From Ectocarpus siliculosus (lineage: Eukaryota; Sar; Phaeophyceae; Ectocarpales; Ectocarpaceae), in contig FN649737.1 of NCBI GenBank assembly GCA_000310025.1, positions 880,682-944,681 of the forward strand: a stretch of 64,000 nt of DNA, given 5' to 3'. This document shows, piece after piece, positions 24,566-36,500 of this stretch. The notes beneath the pieces are model-generated. The model was given only the letters and a program-made list of their open reading frames with translations. It made no database searches and was not told the DNA's origin. A program made the position numbers and the translations under genes. Each line of letters begins with the position of its first letter. Positions within the stretch are counted from its first letter, which is position 1.

Positions 24566-24907
24566 CTAGATGTACCAGATAGAGAGCAAGCGAGGGAGTC
24601 GGATTGAAATTGCGTCAGGGCGGGGAGCAAAAAAAGAGAGAGGAGAGCAGTGGAGAATAATGTACCAAGCACAAAAGAGGAGGAGCTGCAACCACACACC
24701 ATCTACCACATGGAAGGCATCCGCGTCAGTTGGACCAGTATTGACGTATTGACATTAGAAGGTACTGAGGGGAGAGCAAACCGGTAGAGAGAACACAGCA
24801 ACAACAATCTACTGCTGTACGTCTGAATGTATCTGCACGAGCTTCACGATAGATGTATGTGCAGCAGGGAACACTCTCATCAACATCGCAATCAGTGGCA
24901 GCTTTAC

Positions 24908-24988
24908 CTTCGTCATAGTGAGATGGCCTCGGGTTGAAGCAGCCATCGTCAGGCCCGCGAGCATCTTGAGACACGACGAAGAAGCCAT
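24908..24988 (-). CDS. Candidate first exon with signal peptide
   Basis: ATG at 24986-24988 opens MASSSCLKMLAGLTMAAS, which resembles a signal peptide, and the exon ends at a GTAAAG donor after 27 codons. The same strand and phase as the exon at 24503-24565 support the pair. The combination suits the N-terminus of a secreted protein such as the downstream choice-of-anchor I gene, but a link across 5 kb is inference. Confidence 0.4.
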
Positions 24989-25089
24989 TATCGGTTCTGG
25001 GCGTGTTGGCTGGAAAAGAGGGAGTGGCGACCGCCGGGGACGGCAACCTGATGTTGTATGTGCGCAACGACCAGTAAACGCGGGCAAAT

Positions 25090-27560
25090 AACGAGTAGTC
25101 TATGAATGTCTGATCTCCGAAGATTCTTTGAAGATTCGATTCGAGCGTGCCTGATGACGGTCGGCTGCCGCGCAAAGATCCCGTTTTCTCGAAGAAATGC
25201 AACTCATGTCGCTCCTATTGGACCTGACAACCAATCAATATGTTGTTGCAGTTTCTCGGTATCGCCGAATCTGACACTGTTTTTATTATTCCTCAACTAT
25301 TGAGTCTGCACATTTCTGCATCCAAGATGCGACTGTTGTTGTGTGGGTATGTCTCGAACGCGGTACTTACTTGGTAGGGTTCCCTGATTTGGTCGTTCGT
25401 TGTTTCCCTCTCTCTGGCTGGGCACGTGGTCACGTGACGGACATGAGCTACTGCTGTACACAACAGGGTTTTGATTCGCATGCTTCCCATCACACATGAC
25501 GGGCTCCGACGCTCCGAGCCCCCCCGCGGCAGATCGAATACTGCTGTAGCAGTAGTGACATGACTTAAGATACCGCACCCCCTGGGCCGACATTCAACAT
25601 TCGTTTGCTGCTGCACGATGAAGAGGATGAACAAACCATATGGGGAATGTTTCGGAAAGCTCCAGATGAGACGGTCCTAAAAACGCCACCAGCCACCAGC
25701 ATTTTTTTTCGGCTGCCGCTATTCAGCATTGCTGCCCAAAGAAGAAAGCCGGATTTCAGAGAGGGAAATTGCCTTGTCCCGACGCTACTGCTGTAATCGG
25801 ATCGAAAATCGGACCGGGGAGTATGGTATCTTACGTCGTGTCACCTACGGTGGGAGATGTGCTCCTCGCATGCTGACCAACTGAAGCGCCACACGTAGCA
25901 GCAGCAGCAACCGCCTGCATCGCAAACGATATCAACCACAGCAAAAAACGCCATTCTCAATGGTTTTGCCCCTCTACCCACCGAGGTTTGTGCAATCACG
26001 GAACGGGGGGCCGGAGATACTCCGATGTACTAGATCAGATTTTTTTTTTGTCGTCGCCACTGCTGTCGAGCACAGTCTGTTCTGTAAGGGTTTTAACGTA
26101 TGATCCATTGCTGGGGTGCCTTAACTATGTAGACCAACTTGCTAAAGTTTCGTGGAAAAATTGAGGGTCTCTCTCCAGCTGTATCTACAAAAAAAAGAAT
26201 CCAACAAAACGCTGTTGGTTGTTTTTATCTGCGGGCGGGCCCGTGCTGCAAAGGGCGTGTTACCCCCTCCGGCGGGCGTCATGCTGGATGATGAGAGAAA
26301 AAAAAAAAAACTCTCTCGGGAGGTTTCTTACCTCAATATCTGGACTACTGCGTTGAATAAGGTCTTTCGATGTACACTATTATTAAAGCAAAACAACTGT
26401 CCGAGCAAGCACCGAGAAATTCACCACCACAACGTCTCTACGACAGACATCGGCAAGCACCGGTTATTGTACTAACGCCAGAAACTATTTGTCGCAGAGG
26501 AAGCCACTACTCTGTAGAACCCAACACCCAAGACAGGCAAAGAATAAAACCAAGCAAGCAATGCAGCGCGCCCCACACAACACTCTTCAGCAGCTGTTGT
26601 CCCGCGTGTGCTATAATAGCGAGCTCTATACCTTCGCCTCAAGCCCTAAGAACAACTACCACATCGTGTACCCACAACAACATCAACCACAAGTTTACAC
26701 TGAACTGCATACATTCACACTCCTGTAACGGCCACTGATTTCACACGCGGCTGAGATCCAACTCTTGTAGTCCAATTTCGTCAGCTAACCCCGTGTATCC
26801 GAATTTCGGCAGCTCTACGGAGGAGGTATGGTGGGCACGTGCTATATATAAACAAACGCCCTAAGACAACGACCCTGCCACAACGAACCTACCACCTCCC
26901 TGTCTCGCACGAAAAACCAGTTGGCACATCATCCCGTATAACATCTCAGGGTTTGCTAACAGAGTATCCCCGAATTATATAGTTCAACATTTTTTGCCGG
27001 GCCATCCTAACGACGGGGCCAAAAACAACATCAACAAAAGCACGCGGCAGATGGCCCCCCACTCGCCGCTGACGGCATGCGCTGCCCAGCTTCGCGCTCG
27101 ACGGCTGGGACACCCGCAACGTGGCATGGCCAACTCTCACAATAATAGTGGTGTCCCCAAAATGGCAGCCCGTGCAGCCGTGTCAACCTACTGAGGCTAC
27201 AACTTCCGCCGCCAGCACCAACACCACTCACTGCTGTTCCGCCCCCCTTTCGTTGGCGAACCAACCAAAACCTCACGCCATTAGTCACGCGCGTAGCCGC
27301 CGCCGCCGCCGCCTACATGGTGCCCAACCAGCCCCACGGCAGCGCTCACTCACTCGCCCTCGTAGAGCCAGACGTCAGCCAGGCGGGACCCCAAAACACC
27401 AGTAGCAAGGGCGCCAATCGGCCGCCGGCCGACTCCGTCGCCCAGCGTACAGGCTGCACCCCAGCCCCTCCGAACGAGCTGGTTGGGAATCTCTTCAAAC
27501 AGTGTCAGGCAACGGAAGAGTGAGCGAGGGAGGGGCGCCTCACGAGCGTGACACGAGCGA
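25090..27560. other. Intergenic, no gene seen
   Basis: Holds a degraded copy of the 221 bp MITE family (25,550-25,860), several TACTGCTGTA motifs and low-complexity Pro/Thr/Asn-type open frames at 26,370-27,500 that show no splice structure or conserved motif. Confidence 0.5.
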
Positions 27561-27563
27561 GGG

Positions 27564-30500
27564 TTAAACGAGGGCGCTTGGGCCGACGAGTTCGTCAAGG
27601 GTGCGCTCGAGCTCCGTCGTGTCGACGGCGAGCCCGCCGAAGTCCTCGCCCGCAGCAACCCCGAACTCGACGATGTCGCGCTCCACGCCCAAGATGTCGT
27701 TGAGCAGCATGGCCTGCAATGTGCGGGGGGGGGGGGGGGGGGGGGGGCTAAAACAAAAAAAAACTTGGGCCAAACCCCTTTGCTTTGAAAAAAAAAAGGG
27801 GGGGGAAAAAATGTTTGGGAAAAAAAAAACCCGCGGGAAAAACCCCCGGGCTTGGGGGGGCGGGGGGGTTGTTTTTTATTAAAATCCCAATTTTTGGGGG
27901 GACCCCCACCTGGGGAAGGGGGCGGGGGGGGGGGTTGGGCCCAACGCAAAAAAATTAAAGCCCTTTGGGAACCCCCCGGGGGTGGGGCCCCCGCCGTTTG
28001 GGGGGAAAAAATCCCTCCCGGAAAAAAAAAACGGATTTTTTTTCGTTTTGGGGCCCCCCGGGGAAAAAACCCCAAAAAGGGCCAACCGNNNNNNNNNNNN
28101 NNNNNNNNNNNNNNNNNNNNNNNNNNNNNNNNNNNNNNNNNNNNNNNNNNNNNNNNNNNNNNNNNNNNNNNNNNNNNNNNNNNNNNNNGGGGGGGGGGGG
28201 GGGGGGCGTCAAGACCAAACAAACATCGTGTCCAAACCCATTGCCTTGAAAAAAAAAAAGGGGTCGGAAAAACTGTTTGGAGATGAAAAACCCGACGGCA
28301 AAAAGCCTCGGACTTGGGTGTACGGCGTGATTGATTGTTATCATAATCGCAATTCTTGGTGGACACCACGCTAGGGTAAGGGCGCGGGAGGGGGGCTTGG
28401 ACCAACGACGAAAGATTGAACGCGACTTGCGACTACCCAGGTGCATGCGTCACCGACGTTGCCGTGGAGCAATCACGTCGCGGACGAAGAAACTGACTTG
28501 ATTCTGCGTTTGGTGCCCCCTGTGTACAAAGCCCAAAAACGGCCAAACCGGATACTATTGGTACCGACATGAAATCCAACGTCGATCGATCTAACAAAAC
28601 ACAGAAAGAAGCGAAAACAAAGCAAGGTGTCCTCCCCCCGCCCTAAACATTCATTCCCACGGCCAACCCGCATGTCGGCCCTCAGTTCCCACCCGAACAT
28701 CACACCTACGGGTACCAAGCCCATCACTGGGCACGAACAACGCATCATGGTTCGAGCAGCGGACGAGGCGTGCATGAAGGCGAAACCGGCAACGATAGCA
28801 ATCGCCACGACAACAGTAATGGAGCATCCGCTCACACTGACCATGGCCTTCAGACGCATTTTCCGTTTTCAGCCGCACTGAGACTGACGCGGTTTAGTTG
28901 GCCAGCCGGTTAGCGTGGCAACACCAAACACACGCTGAGACTGACGCGGATTCATTGGCCAGCCAATAACCAACACTCGCACAAGCTTGAGACTGGCGGC
29001 TTTTCATTGGCCAGCCGGTTAGCGCGGCCCATGCCAATAATCAACACTCACACACGATTGAGACTGACGGCTTTTCATTAATCAGTCGGTTAGCGCGGCC
29101 CATGCCAACAACCAACACTCACACACGCTTGAGACTGACGGCTTTTCATTGGTCAGTCGGTTAGCGTAGTCCATGCCACCAACAAACACGGACACCAACA
29201 AACACCTGGTACACGCTGAGGATGGACCCGTTCTGCTCGGCGAAGGCCAAGAAGCCTTCTCGCGTAACGTCCCCGCCTCCCCTCAGCTCCGCCGTCTTGT
29301 CGAAGAGCCTCCTCGCCGCTTTCTGCCGTCGTCGAACACCGTTTCCAGCACCATAGAGGTAAAAGTAACGAGTACAACGACGAAGACAACGACACGAAAA
29401 CGTGAGCATTCGTTGCAGAATATGGAGAGACAGGCGGACGGAGGTGGTCCACCGTTGCTTCTACGGACATGTCCAACATCTTCTCTTTGTGCATCGACAT
29501 GGATATTTGCTAACGGCTCATTGTTTGCTGACAGCTTACGGTGGTGTTTACCAACAGCGTCATTGATGGTCGAGACGGTCTGAGAGAAAAGGGTAAGGGT
29601 GGGGAGACGCGTACCCCCTCTTGTGCGGTACGACCGAAGGACTGGTGCTTCTCCCAGTCGCCTAACTTTCAGTGCACAACACGCCTCCAACGACAGTCGT
29701 AGTGGCGCAACAAACCGCTCGCTCGGGCGAATCGCACACAGCAAGGTTTCACTCGTCATAGAGCACCAAACACCAGGGGGTGGTTTCCGCCGAAGAAGGT
29801 GCATTGTCGGATGGGTTGTAGGGGGGCGTGTTTTTGCGGCCGTCACTCAACCAAATCCTCCACAAAAAAATCGTAGGGTGCCGCTACCGGGGTTTCTTCG
29901 CCGAAGCGACTATCGCGCTAAGCCCTTGCGTTGTTGAGTAACCCCAGACAGACAGACGTCACCGGTCGTGGGCAGGCAAAGAGAGACGAAACGGCAAAAA
30001 CAAGGGGCTACTCGCTGCAAGTTTTGCCGAGACAAAAACGAGCCTACCTCTGTAAGGTCTGGTCGAAGCCGCCGGATGAAAGTCTCCAGCTCTTGCCGCG
30101 GAAGAGGTCTCGGTCGCCTCCCCTCCAACATCGAATAAATGAACTTGAACAGTCCCACCCTCCCTTCGCGCGTCAACCCCCTGTCGGCATCATAGGTTTG
30201 CATACGGTTGAGGTAGGCGTCCGTTGTGAGAGGGGGGTTGGCATACTCATTTTTGCATGCCTTGTTGCTAAGACCATTGACCACGCGTCCTCGAGAGCCA
30301 TTATAGGCTGATACATGGAAAAGCGGGGGAGGGGGGGGGGGGGGGGGCGGAGAGATTTCAGCGGCACATGGGAAAAAGTAAGTTATTCACCAGCATATCC
30401 TCTAGCGTGCGAAAGAAACTTCACAATGGCGAGCCTCGGCGCTCTCTGCAGAAGCAGAACACTACACCCGTGTATAAAAGCACCACATCGGCGGAGAAAT

Positions 30501-33500
30501 CGAGAACACACACACACTTCGGCACGAATCTACAAGCAAGCAGGAACAGGCCTGCAGCGAAGGTCACACAGCGGGTCAAACGATGTCCACACCCTTCTCC
30601 AGTAGCCCAAAAAGTTGGGTCACACGTAGCAATAGCATAGGGTGACGGACCGCGCTGCATAACACAAGCAACGCACGCCCGCGATACCCCCCCCCCCCCT
30701 TTAGCACCAACCATCACTAAAATAGTCCTTCGGCCATGCCACAACCCGATCATACAAGAGTTCCAAACATACGGGTCGCCCTGAACGATCACGAAAGCCA
30801 CGCCCCTTCCTCTCTCCGCCACCGCCTTTTCATACACACACACACAAACCCTCCCAGCAACCGAAACTTCACCAACCCCCCCCCCCCCGCCTCCTCACCC
30901 GAGCACCCCGATGCCGGTCAAGAATCTTTTGGAACGTCAGCTCCTCCCCTCCGCAGAAGATTTCGTAGGCCCTCTCCATCTCCTCCTCCCGGAGGAGCCC
31001 GGGCAGCCCCGCCGCCGCCGCCGCTGCCGCCGCGGCTAACGCCATCTCTTCCTCCAACTCCTCCTCGTCCTCCGCGGCGCACGGTTCGGCGCCGCTCCCG
31101 GTCGTGCTTCTTGCGCCTTCGGGTGGTCCCCCCTCGTCGGCGGCAAGAGCGTCGCCTGATGATGCGGCGGCGTGGCCACGATAGGGGAGCGAGAAAACAC
31201 ACACACAAACACACACGCACAGACACACGAGGAGTACCGACAGGAGAGGGGGACTGTAAAGGTAAGGAAGTAGGCGGCCGGCATGAGAGGCATCCTGGGA
31301 GGGGGGAAAATAGCCGAAAGAGGGAAAAGAGAAAAAAAAACGGTGGGAAAGACGGGGGACAGGCTGTGATGGAACACGACACACGTCCCCGCTGTTCTCC
31401 AGCACCTACTCGTCAATTATTTTTCAACGAGAAACAACAGAGCAACAAGTCATGATCGAGGCCGCATTTTGACACGTCTCCGTTTGTTTTGTCATATTGT
31501 TGAAAGTCTCATTGAACCCTACTGACAAAACAAACGCATCACAAAGAAGTTGGAGTGCATAGTAGGGTTGTATCAATTGTGGTTTGTGCCGAAACAAGCA
31601 GGCATGAAAACGCACATGTAAAAACCACCTGCTCCAGAGAAGGAGGCATCATGACGATGTTGACACAACTCCGAAAAACAAACACAGAAACAGCGAGGAG
31701 AAACAAAAGTCCAAGAATCAGTAGAGACGAGCAGGAGTGCTTGTGGTTCTGCATTCCCTGTGAAGGGGAAATCTCCGTCCATTGCCAAACAAAACGCATC
31801 AGAATTGCGTGCGTGACCTAACCCGCGCTAGGCCAACGCCCATAGCTCGATTACTCCACACCCAAGAGGGAGCTCTCGAAAAGCATCCGATAGACGTACG
31901 AGGAGAGCTCTCGACGAGATCATTCCAAAACCACCGTTTTCAGCATTTGCGCCCTCTCCGTTCAGTGGAGCAATCGAGCTATGAGCGTCTGTCTGGCGGC
32001 GGTGCGATCCCTCGCCACACAACTACGACAGCACTACCAGCAGCACCAGTCATAGCACGAGTAGCGCCGGCAATTATAGTTAGGATCAGCAGCAGCGGTG
32101 GCAGCAGTAGCACTGTAAGTGCTGGGCACTTCCTTGGCACTGCTACAGCTGGCTGCCGGAGCCGAGCCGAGTCTGACCCCTACCCCTTTCCAATGGCCGG
32201 CTCACAAAGCAAAGACGAACACAACCACCGCGCGCGAGGAACGCCAGCTACTCCACAAAAAAATACTCCGGAAAAAAAAAAAAACACAATCGCCCATAAC
32301 GCGAACAGTGTAGTGGACGCTCCCGTGAGTGGGCGTGAGAGCAAGCTAGCGAGAGTGTCAACGCCGAAGCGATTGCTGCTGCTGCTGCAGCTACCGACCG
32401 ACGACAGATCGCACTAACCCCCTGCCTACCTTCCTACCGCGCGCTCCTGATTTCGGGGCTGCAGTTGGGGGTTCCTACTTACTTTTTCGCGGGAGTAGGG
32501 AGAGTTTCCCCGGCCGAAACTTTGTCATCAGTTGTAGCTGCACCTCTACCGGAGGTTCGCTTGTGGCCACAACATGTATCAACCCCTCAAACCCTCTCGA
32601 GCTGTTACGCGCAAGTGATCGATAGGTCTCAAACCCTCTCGAGCTGTTACGCACAAGTGATCGATAGGTCTCAAACCCGTCACCATCAGCACCCACGGTA
32701 ACAGCAACACGCTCAAACCAACAAAGTACAAATTTAAGTACCTTGACCACGTGCTGCTGCTGCCGCTGGAGGCCAAAGAGGAACGGAATGCGACCCCCCT
32801 TGCCCATGGATACCTTCTTCGGGGCGGTTCAGCGACCAAGAAGGGACCCGCTCCTGTCCTCCCCCTTCTCCCCTGCCTTCCTCCAGGGCACTAACGCCGC
32901 CCCCCTGCGGCCCGAGCTGGTCGTCCTCGCGGCGGCCGCTTCCCCCTTTCCCTCCCCCCGGGGCCGTGTACGCCACGGTCGCCCGTACCGCCAGCGCTTC
33001 CTGCTTCTCGTGCTCGGCTTGTTTTTGCTCCTCCCTCTGCTCGGCGAGAAACATGGCGGCCCGTGACTGTTTCTCCGCCTCCTCGTCTCGCTTTCGCTTC
33101 CAAGGCGCGCAGAATTCCTTCGGGAATGTATGGGGTCAGGGACTTCGGTTAGGGCTGGGATTAGGTCTAGGGGTTTTACGCTTGTTTCACCCAACGCTTA
33201 TGAACACCCTTAGCAGGTTGCAGCGCGCCCTCCATGCGACTCGACGAATGCCTCACGGCGCTTCGCGCTTGGTGATGTGAGACCCTGGTCCGGTAACCCG
33301 GCGTGCTCCGTCCCGGCTTTGTAACGATGCGAGGTCAATGGTCAAACGACTACGGCATGCACGACTATGAGTACACGAGTACACCCCCCCCGCCCATATG
33401 AACAGCTGGCAGCCCCCGTGGTTCCGCTGGTACACCTCGAAACAACGTTTGGGACGTGAGGTCGAATCTCGGCGTAGTTGTACGTGTACCGCTACAATCG

Positions 33501-36500
33501 TTCATCCTCTCACAGCGGCGTATAACCTAGAGTCACGTACCTCTAGAGAAAGCCTTCCATCTTTATCCCCGTCCATCTCGAAGAACGAGATGAGGTACTC
33601 CTTCGCCGTACCGGCATCGAGCCCGACCAACGACTGCCGGACACGGCTCCACTCCACCACGGCATCCTGAACGGTGCGGGAACGGGGGAGCAACAAGATG
33701 CCATCACAAACGGTATGAACACGGCATCACACCACAAAACAGGATGGCACAGGAACAACGGTCGGTATTGCTATGCGGGCGGACAACAATCACCAGGCTC
33801 ATACATTGGCGCCACAGCCCGTCACCCTCTTGGAAATCTAATCCTCATCCACCCCTCCTCCCGTGATCCATGAGCAAGGCAAGGACTGGAAACACACAGG
33901 CTTTGTGAGGAAAAAACGCAACAACGAAAACATCAATATTCCTACGGCTTGAGGCTCATCTTCGCTCCCGTCCCATCCCAAACCATCCCAAGCAGTTCCA
34001 CGGGTCTGGCCAAAGCATCTCCGGCTCCCCGCCCGACCTCACTCCCCCAACATCCAATCCCACCCCAAGCAACTCGACGGGTCTGACCACAAACGCACCT
34101 CTGGGTTTAGGTTCATCTTCATGGCCTGGAACTGGAGCGCCACGTCTTCGAAGGCGTGTTGCGTTGCGGGGACACCAAGGCTCCGCGACATGTATTCCTG
34201 GTATGTATGACACCGCCGAGAAAAAGGGGTGATCGAGGGACAAAAACAAGAACGAACGGTACATTTAGGAGTGGCGATTTCTGATTTTGGGGTTCCAGTC
34301 AAGTGCATGCATGAGTGCCTTCATGCTCGGTACCGGCCGAGAGGAAAAAGCAAGAGGGATGCGATTGGTGTGAGACATTTTTCGTTTAGTTCGGAAAAGA
34401 GCCTCGCGCAACATTTCTAGAAGCAAAGGCAGCATCATCACGTTTAAAATAACGAGGTGCTCATGGCCGAACTCCATGCTCCTTATTGAAATCCATGGGC
34501 TCTTTATCACCGTCAGTGTTGTACTTCGCTCCCGCGACAGCCATCGCATCGTCTCTTACGACAAGAGTGTCCCAGTCCCCCCCAACGAAGCAAGCACCCT
34601 TACCAGCGTCTTCCGAACTCTCAAACAACCGACACCCCAGTGTTGCCCATGGTGGGCCACCTTCGCGCGATTTATGAGTTTATGAGGAAATAGAACAGGG
34701 AGGGGGGACGCAGACCCTATTCCCTAACCCTATAACCCTAACCCAACTTCCCCGATTGTATGCTATATCCAACATGTTTACATCACACGAAAAACCCTGG
34801 GAAGTATACTGCCCATGGTACAAGGCGCGCGGAAGACAGAATCGTGCTGTCGAGCAAGCAGCGACGACCGACTATATCGAGAGCCAGAGCGACCCCGGTG
34901 CAAGGAGGGCCAAGAGGGTCGTCGTGGAATCACGACAACCACCGGGGTCTCAGGCATTCCGCGGCTCCCCCGTGTCAGCCAATGAATGTCTTACTCTCCG
35001 TTTTCTCGACAGAAACCACGATCACCACCACCGGTGAGAGAGTCAAATACCCTTCCTTGTGTCACCTCTCGATACTCTTAGCCAAGGGCGTCTTTCCCTA
35101 CCACCGCAACACTGTGCATACAACCTTCGACAAGAGAGCAATTTAGAGATCCATCACCATCGTTTATGGTCACCTCGAAATTCTGAGCATCTTCCCCTGC
35201 CGCCGCTATACTAAAACATTCGGCAAGAGAGCTGCTTGTATAGACCCTTCGTCGCAGCTGTCACCTGAACGTGCTGAGCGAAGAGGGTGGAATTGTCCCT
35301 GTCTTCGGCCGTCGGCACGTAAACAGGAAGATATTCGATCTCCATGCAGTTCCAGACCTGGCACATAACCCTGCGGCATGATATGATTGACCGGAGAAAA
35401 GTAGTCGACAGAGGTTAGGGGAAAGAATACCGACCGATCACGAATGGCTGAAAGAGAAGCAACGGGGAGACAAGCACGGAGACAAGACACGATCAAATAT
35501 TAAGAGAGGGAGAGAGAGGAGGAAATATGGAACGCAAGACAGGATCGGCTCCCGTACAGACCAGCCAGCCACCGCAGTGGCAGGTACTCTACTGTAGCGC
35601 CCACACGCGCACTGACCCACCTTAGCCCCCACCTCCCGTCTCAAAACCGCCACCTCAAAAACGAGATGGCTGAACACACGACCCCTCCCGGTCCACCCCC
35701 TATCCAAGCACTGAGCAAGCCTTCTCAGTCACACCCAAGCCCCTCAAAGCCACACCCAAACCCCAACTTCTCACCTCAAAGCTAGCGCCACCAGAGATGG
35801 CGATACCGCAGGGTAAGACGGGTCCAGATGCCCGTCCGTCCGCGGATATCGAACCGTAACCGGCTGGATGTTCTGTCCCGTGATGAACGGCCCGTGCTTG
35901 AAGGTGATGAGAGCGCGCTGGTTGGTGCAGGTCCCCTCCGGAAAGACCAGCACCCGAGGGAAGGTCGACGCCGGGTCGCTTCGCTCCTCGATTGTCTGCG
36001 CAAAGGAGGCGAGCAGGGTCAGGCTTACGTTAGGGTTAGGGTTAGGGTTTTGGTTGGGGTTCGCTTTGCTCCTCGTTTGTCCACACAAAGGAGGAGGCGA
36101 AAAGGGCTCAGGGTTAGATTGACAAGCGCCGTGTGTTCCTGATAACACGGGATCCCCCCTTTTCCTCTCCTCAAAAGCACATTCTCCACGGAATTCGCCG
36201 TCAAACACCACCCCCCCTTCCCCTTCCCTCCTGTGCCCTTGCTCGCGGGCCAACGCTGCTGCTTTTCTCACCTGGAGACACTTCTTCTTCGACGCAGGAT
36301 TTGCCCGATCGACAAACATAATCTGAGAAACAAACAAAACCGCAGCAGCAGGAGCAGCAGAAGAAGAAGAAGAGGGGGACGGAACGAGGTGAGAGTAGGG
36401 GGGGGGGAACTTGAGACACGTTACATACCGCCCAGCAGCAAACAAAACAGAAAAGATGCACGCAATGATGAACAACCAAACATGTCAACAAAAGCGTCGA

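Noticed and set aside
27350-28405. A 351-codon open frame across the gap
   Set aside because: It reads through 100 N and the homopolymer-inflated artefact, so its length is meaningless. Only the real last exon (27564-27713) overlaps it, in another frame.
29283-29846. A 187-codon minus-strand frame
   Set aside because: It lies in the intron between two phase-matched acyltransferase exons and runs into the exon at 29206-29322 in a different frame.
30736-31455. A 239-codon plus-strand frame
   Set aside because: It is the antisense of the acyltransferase exon at 30899-31155, extended through Pro/His simple sequence.
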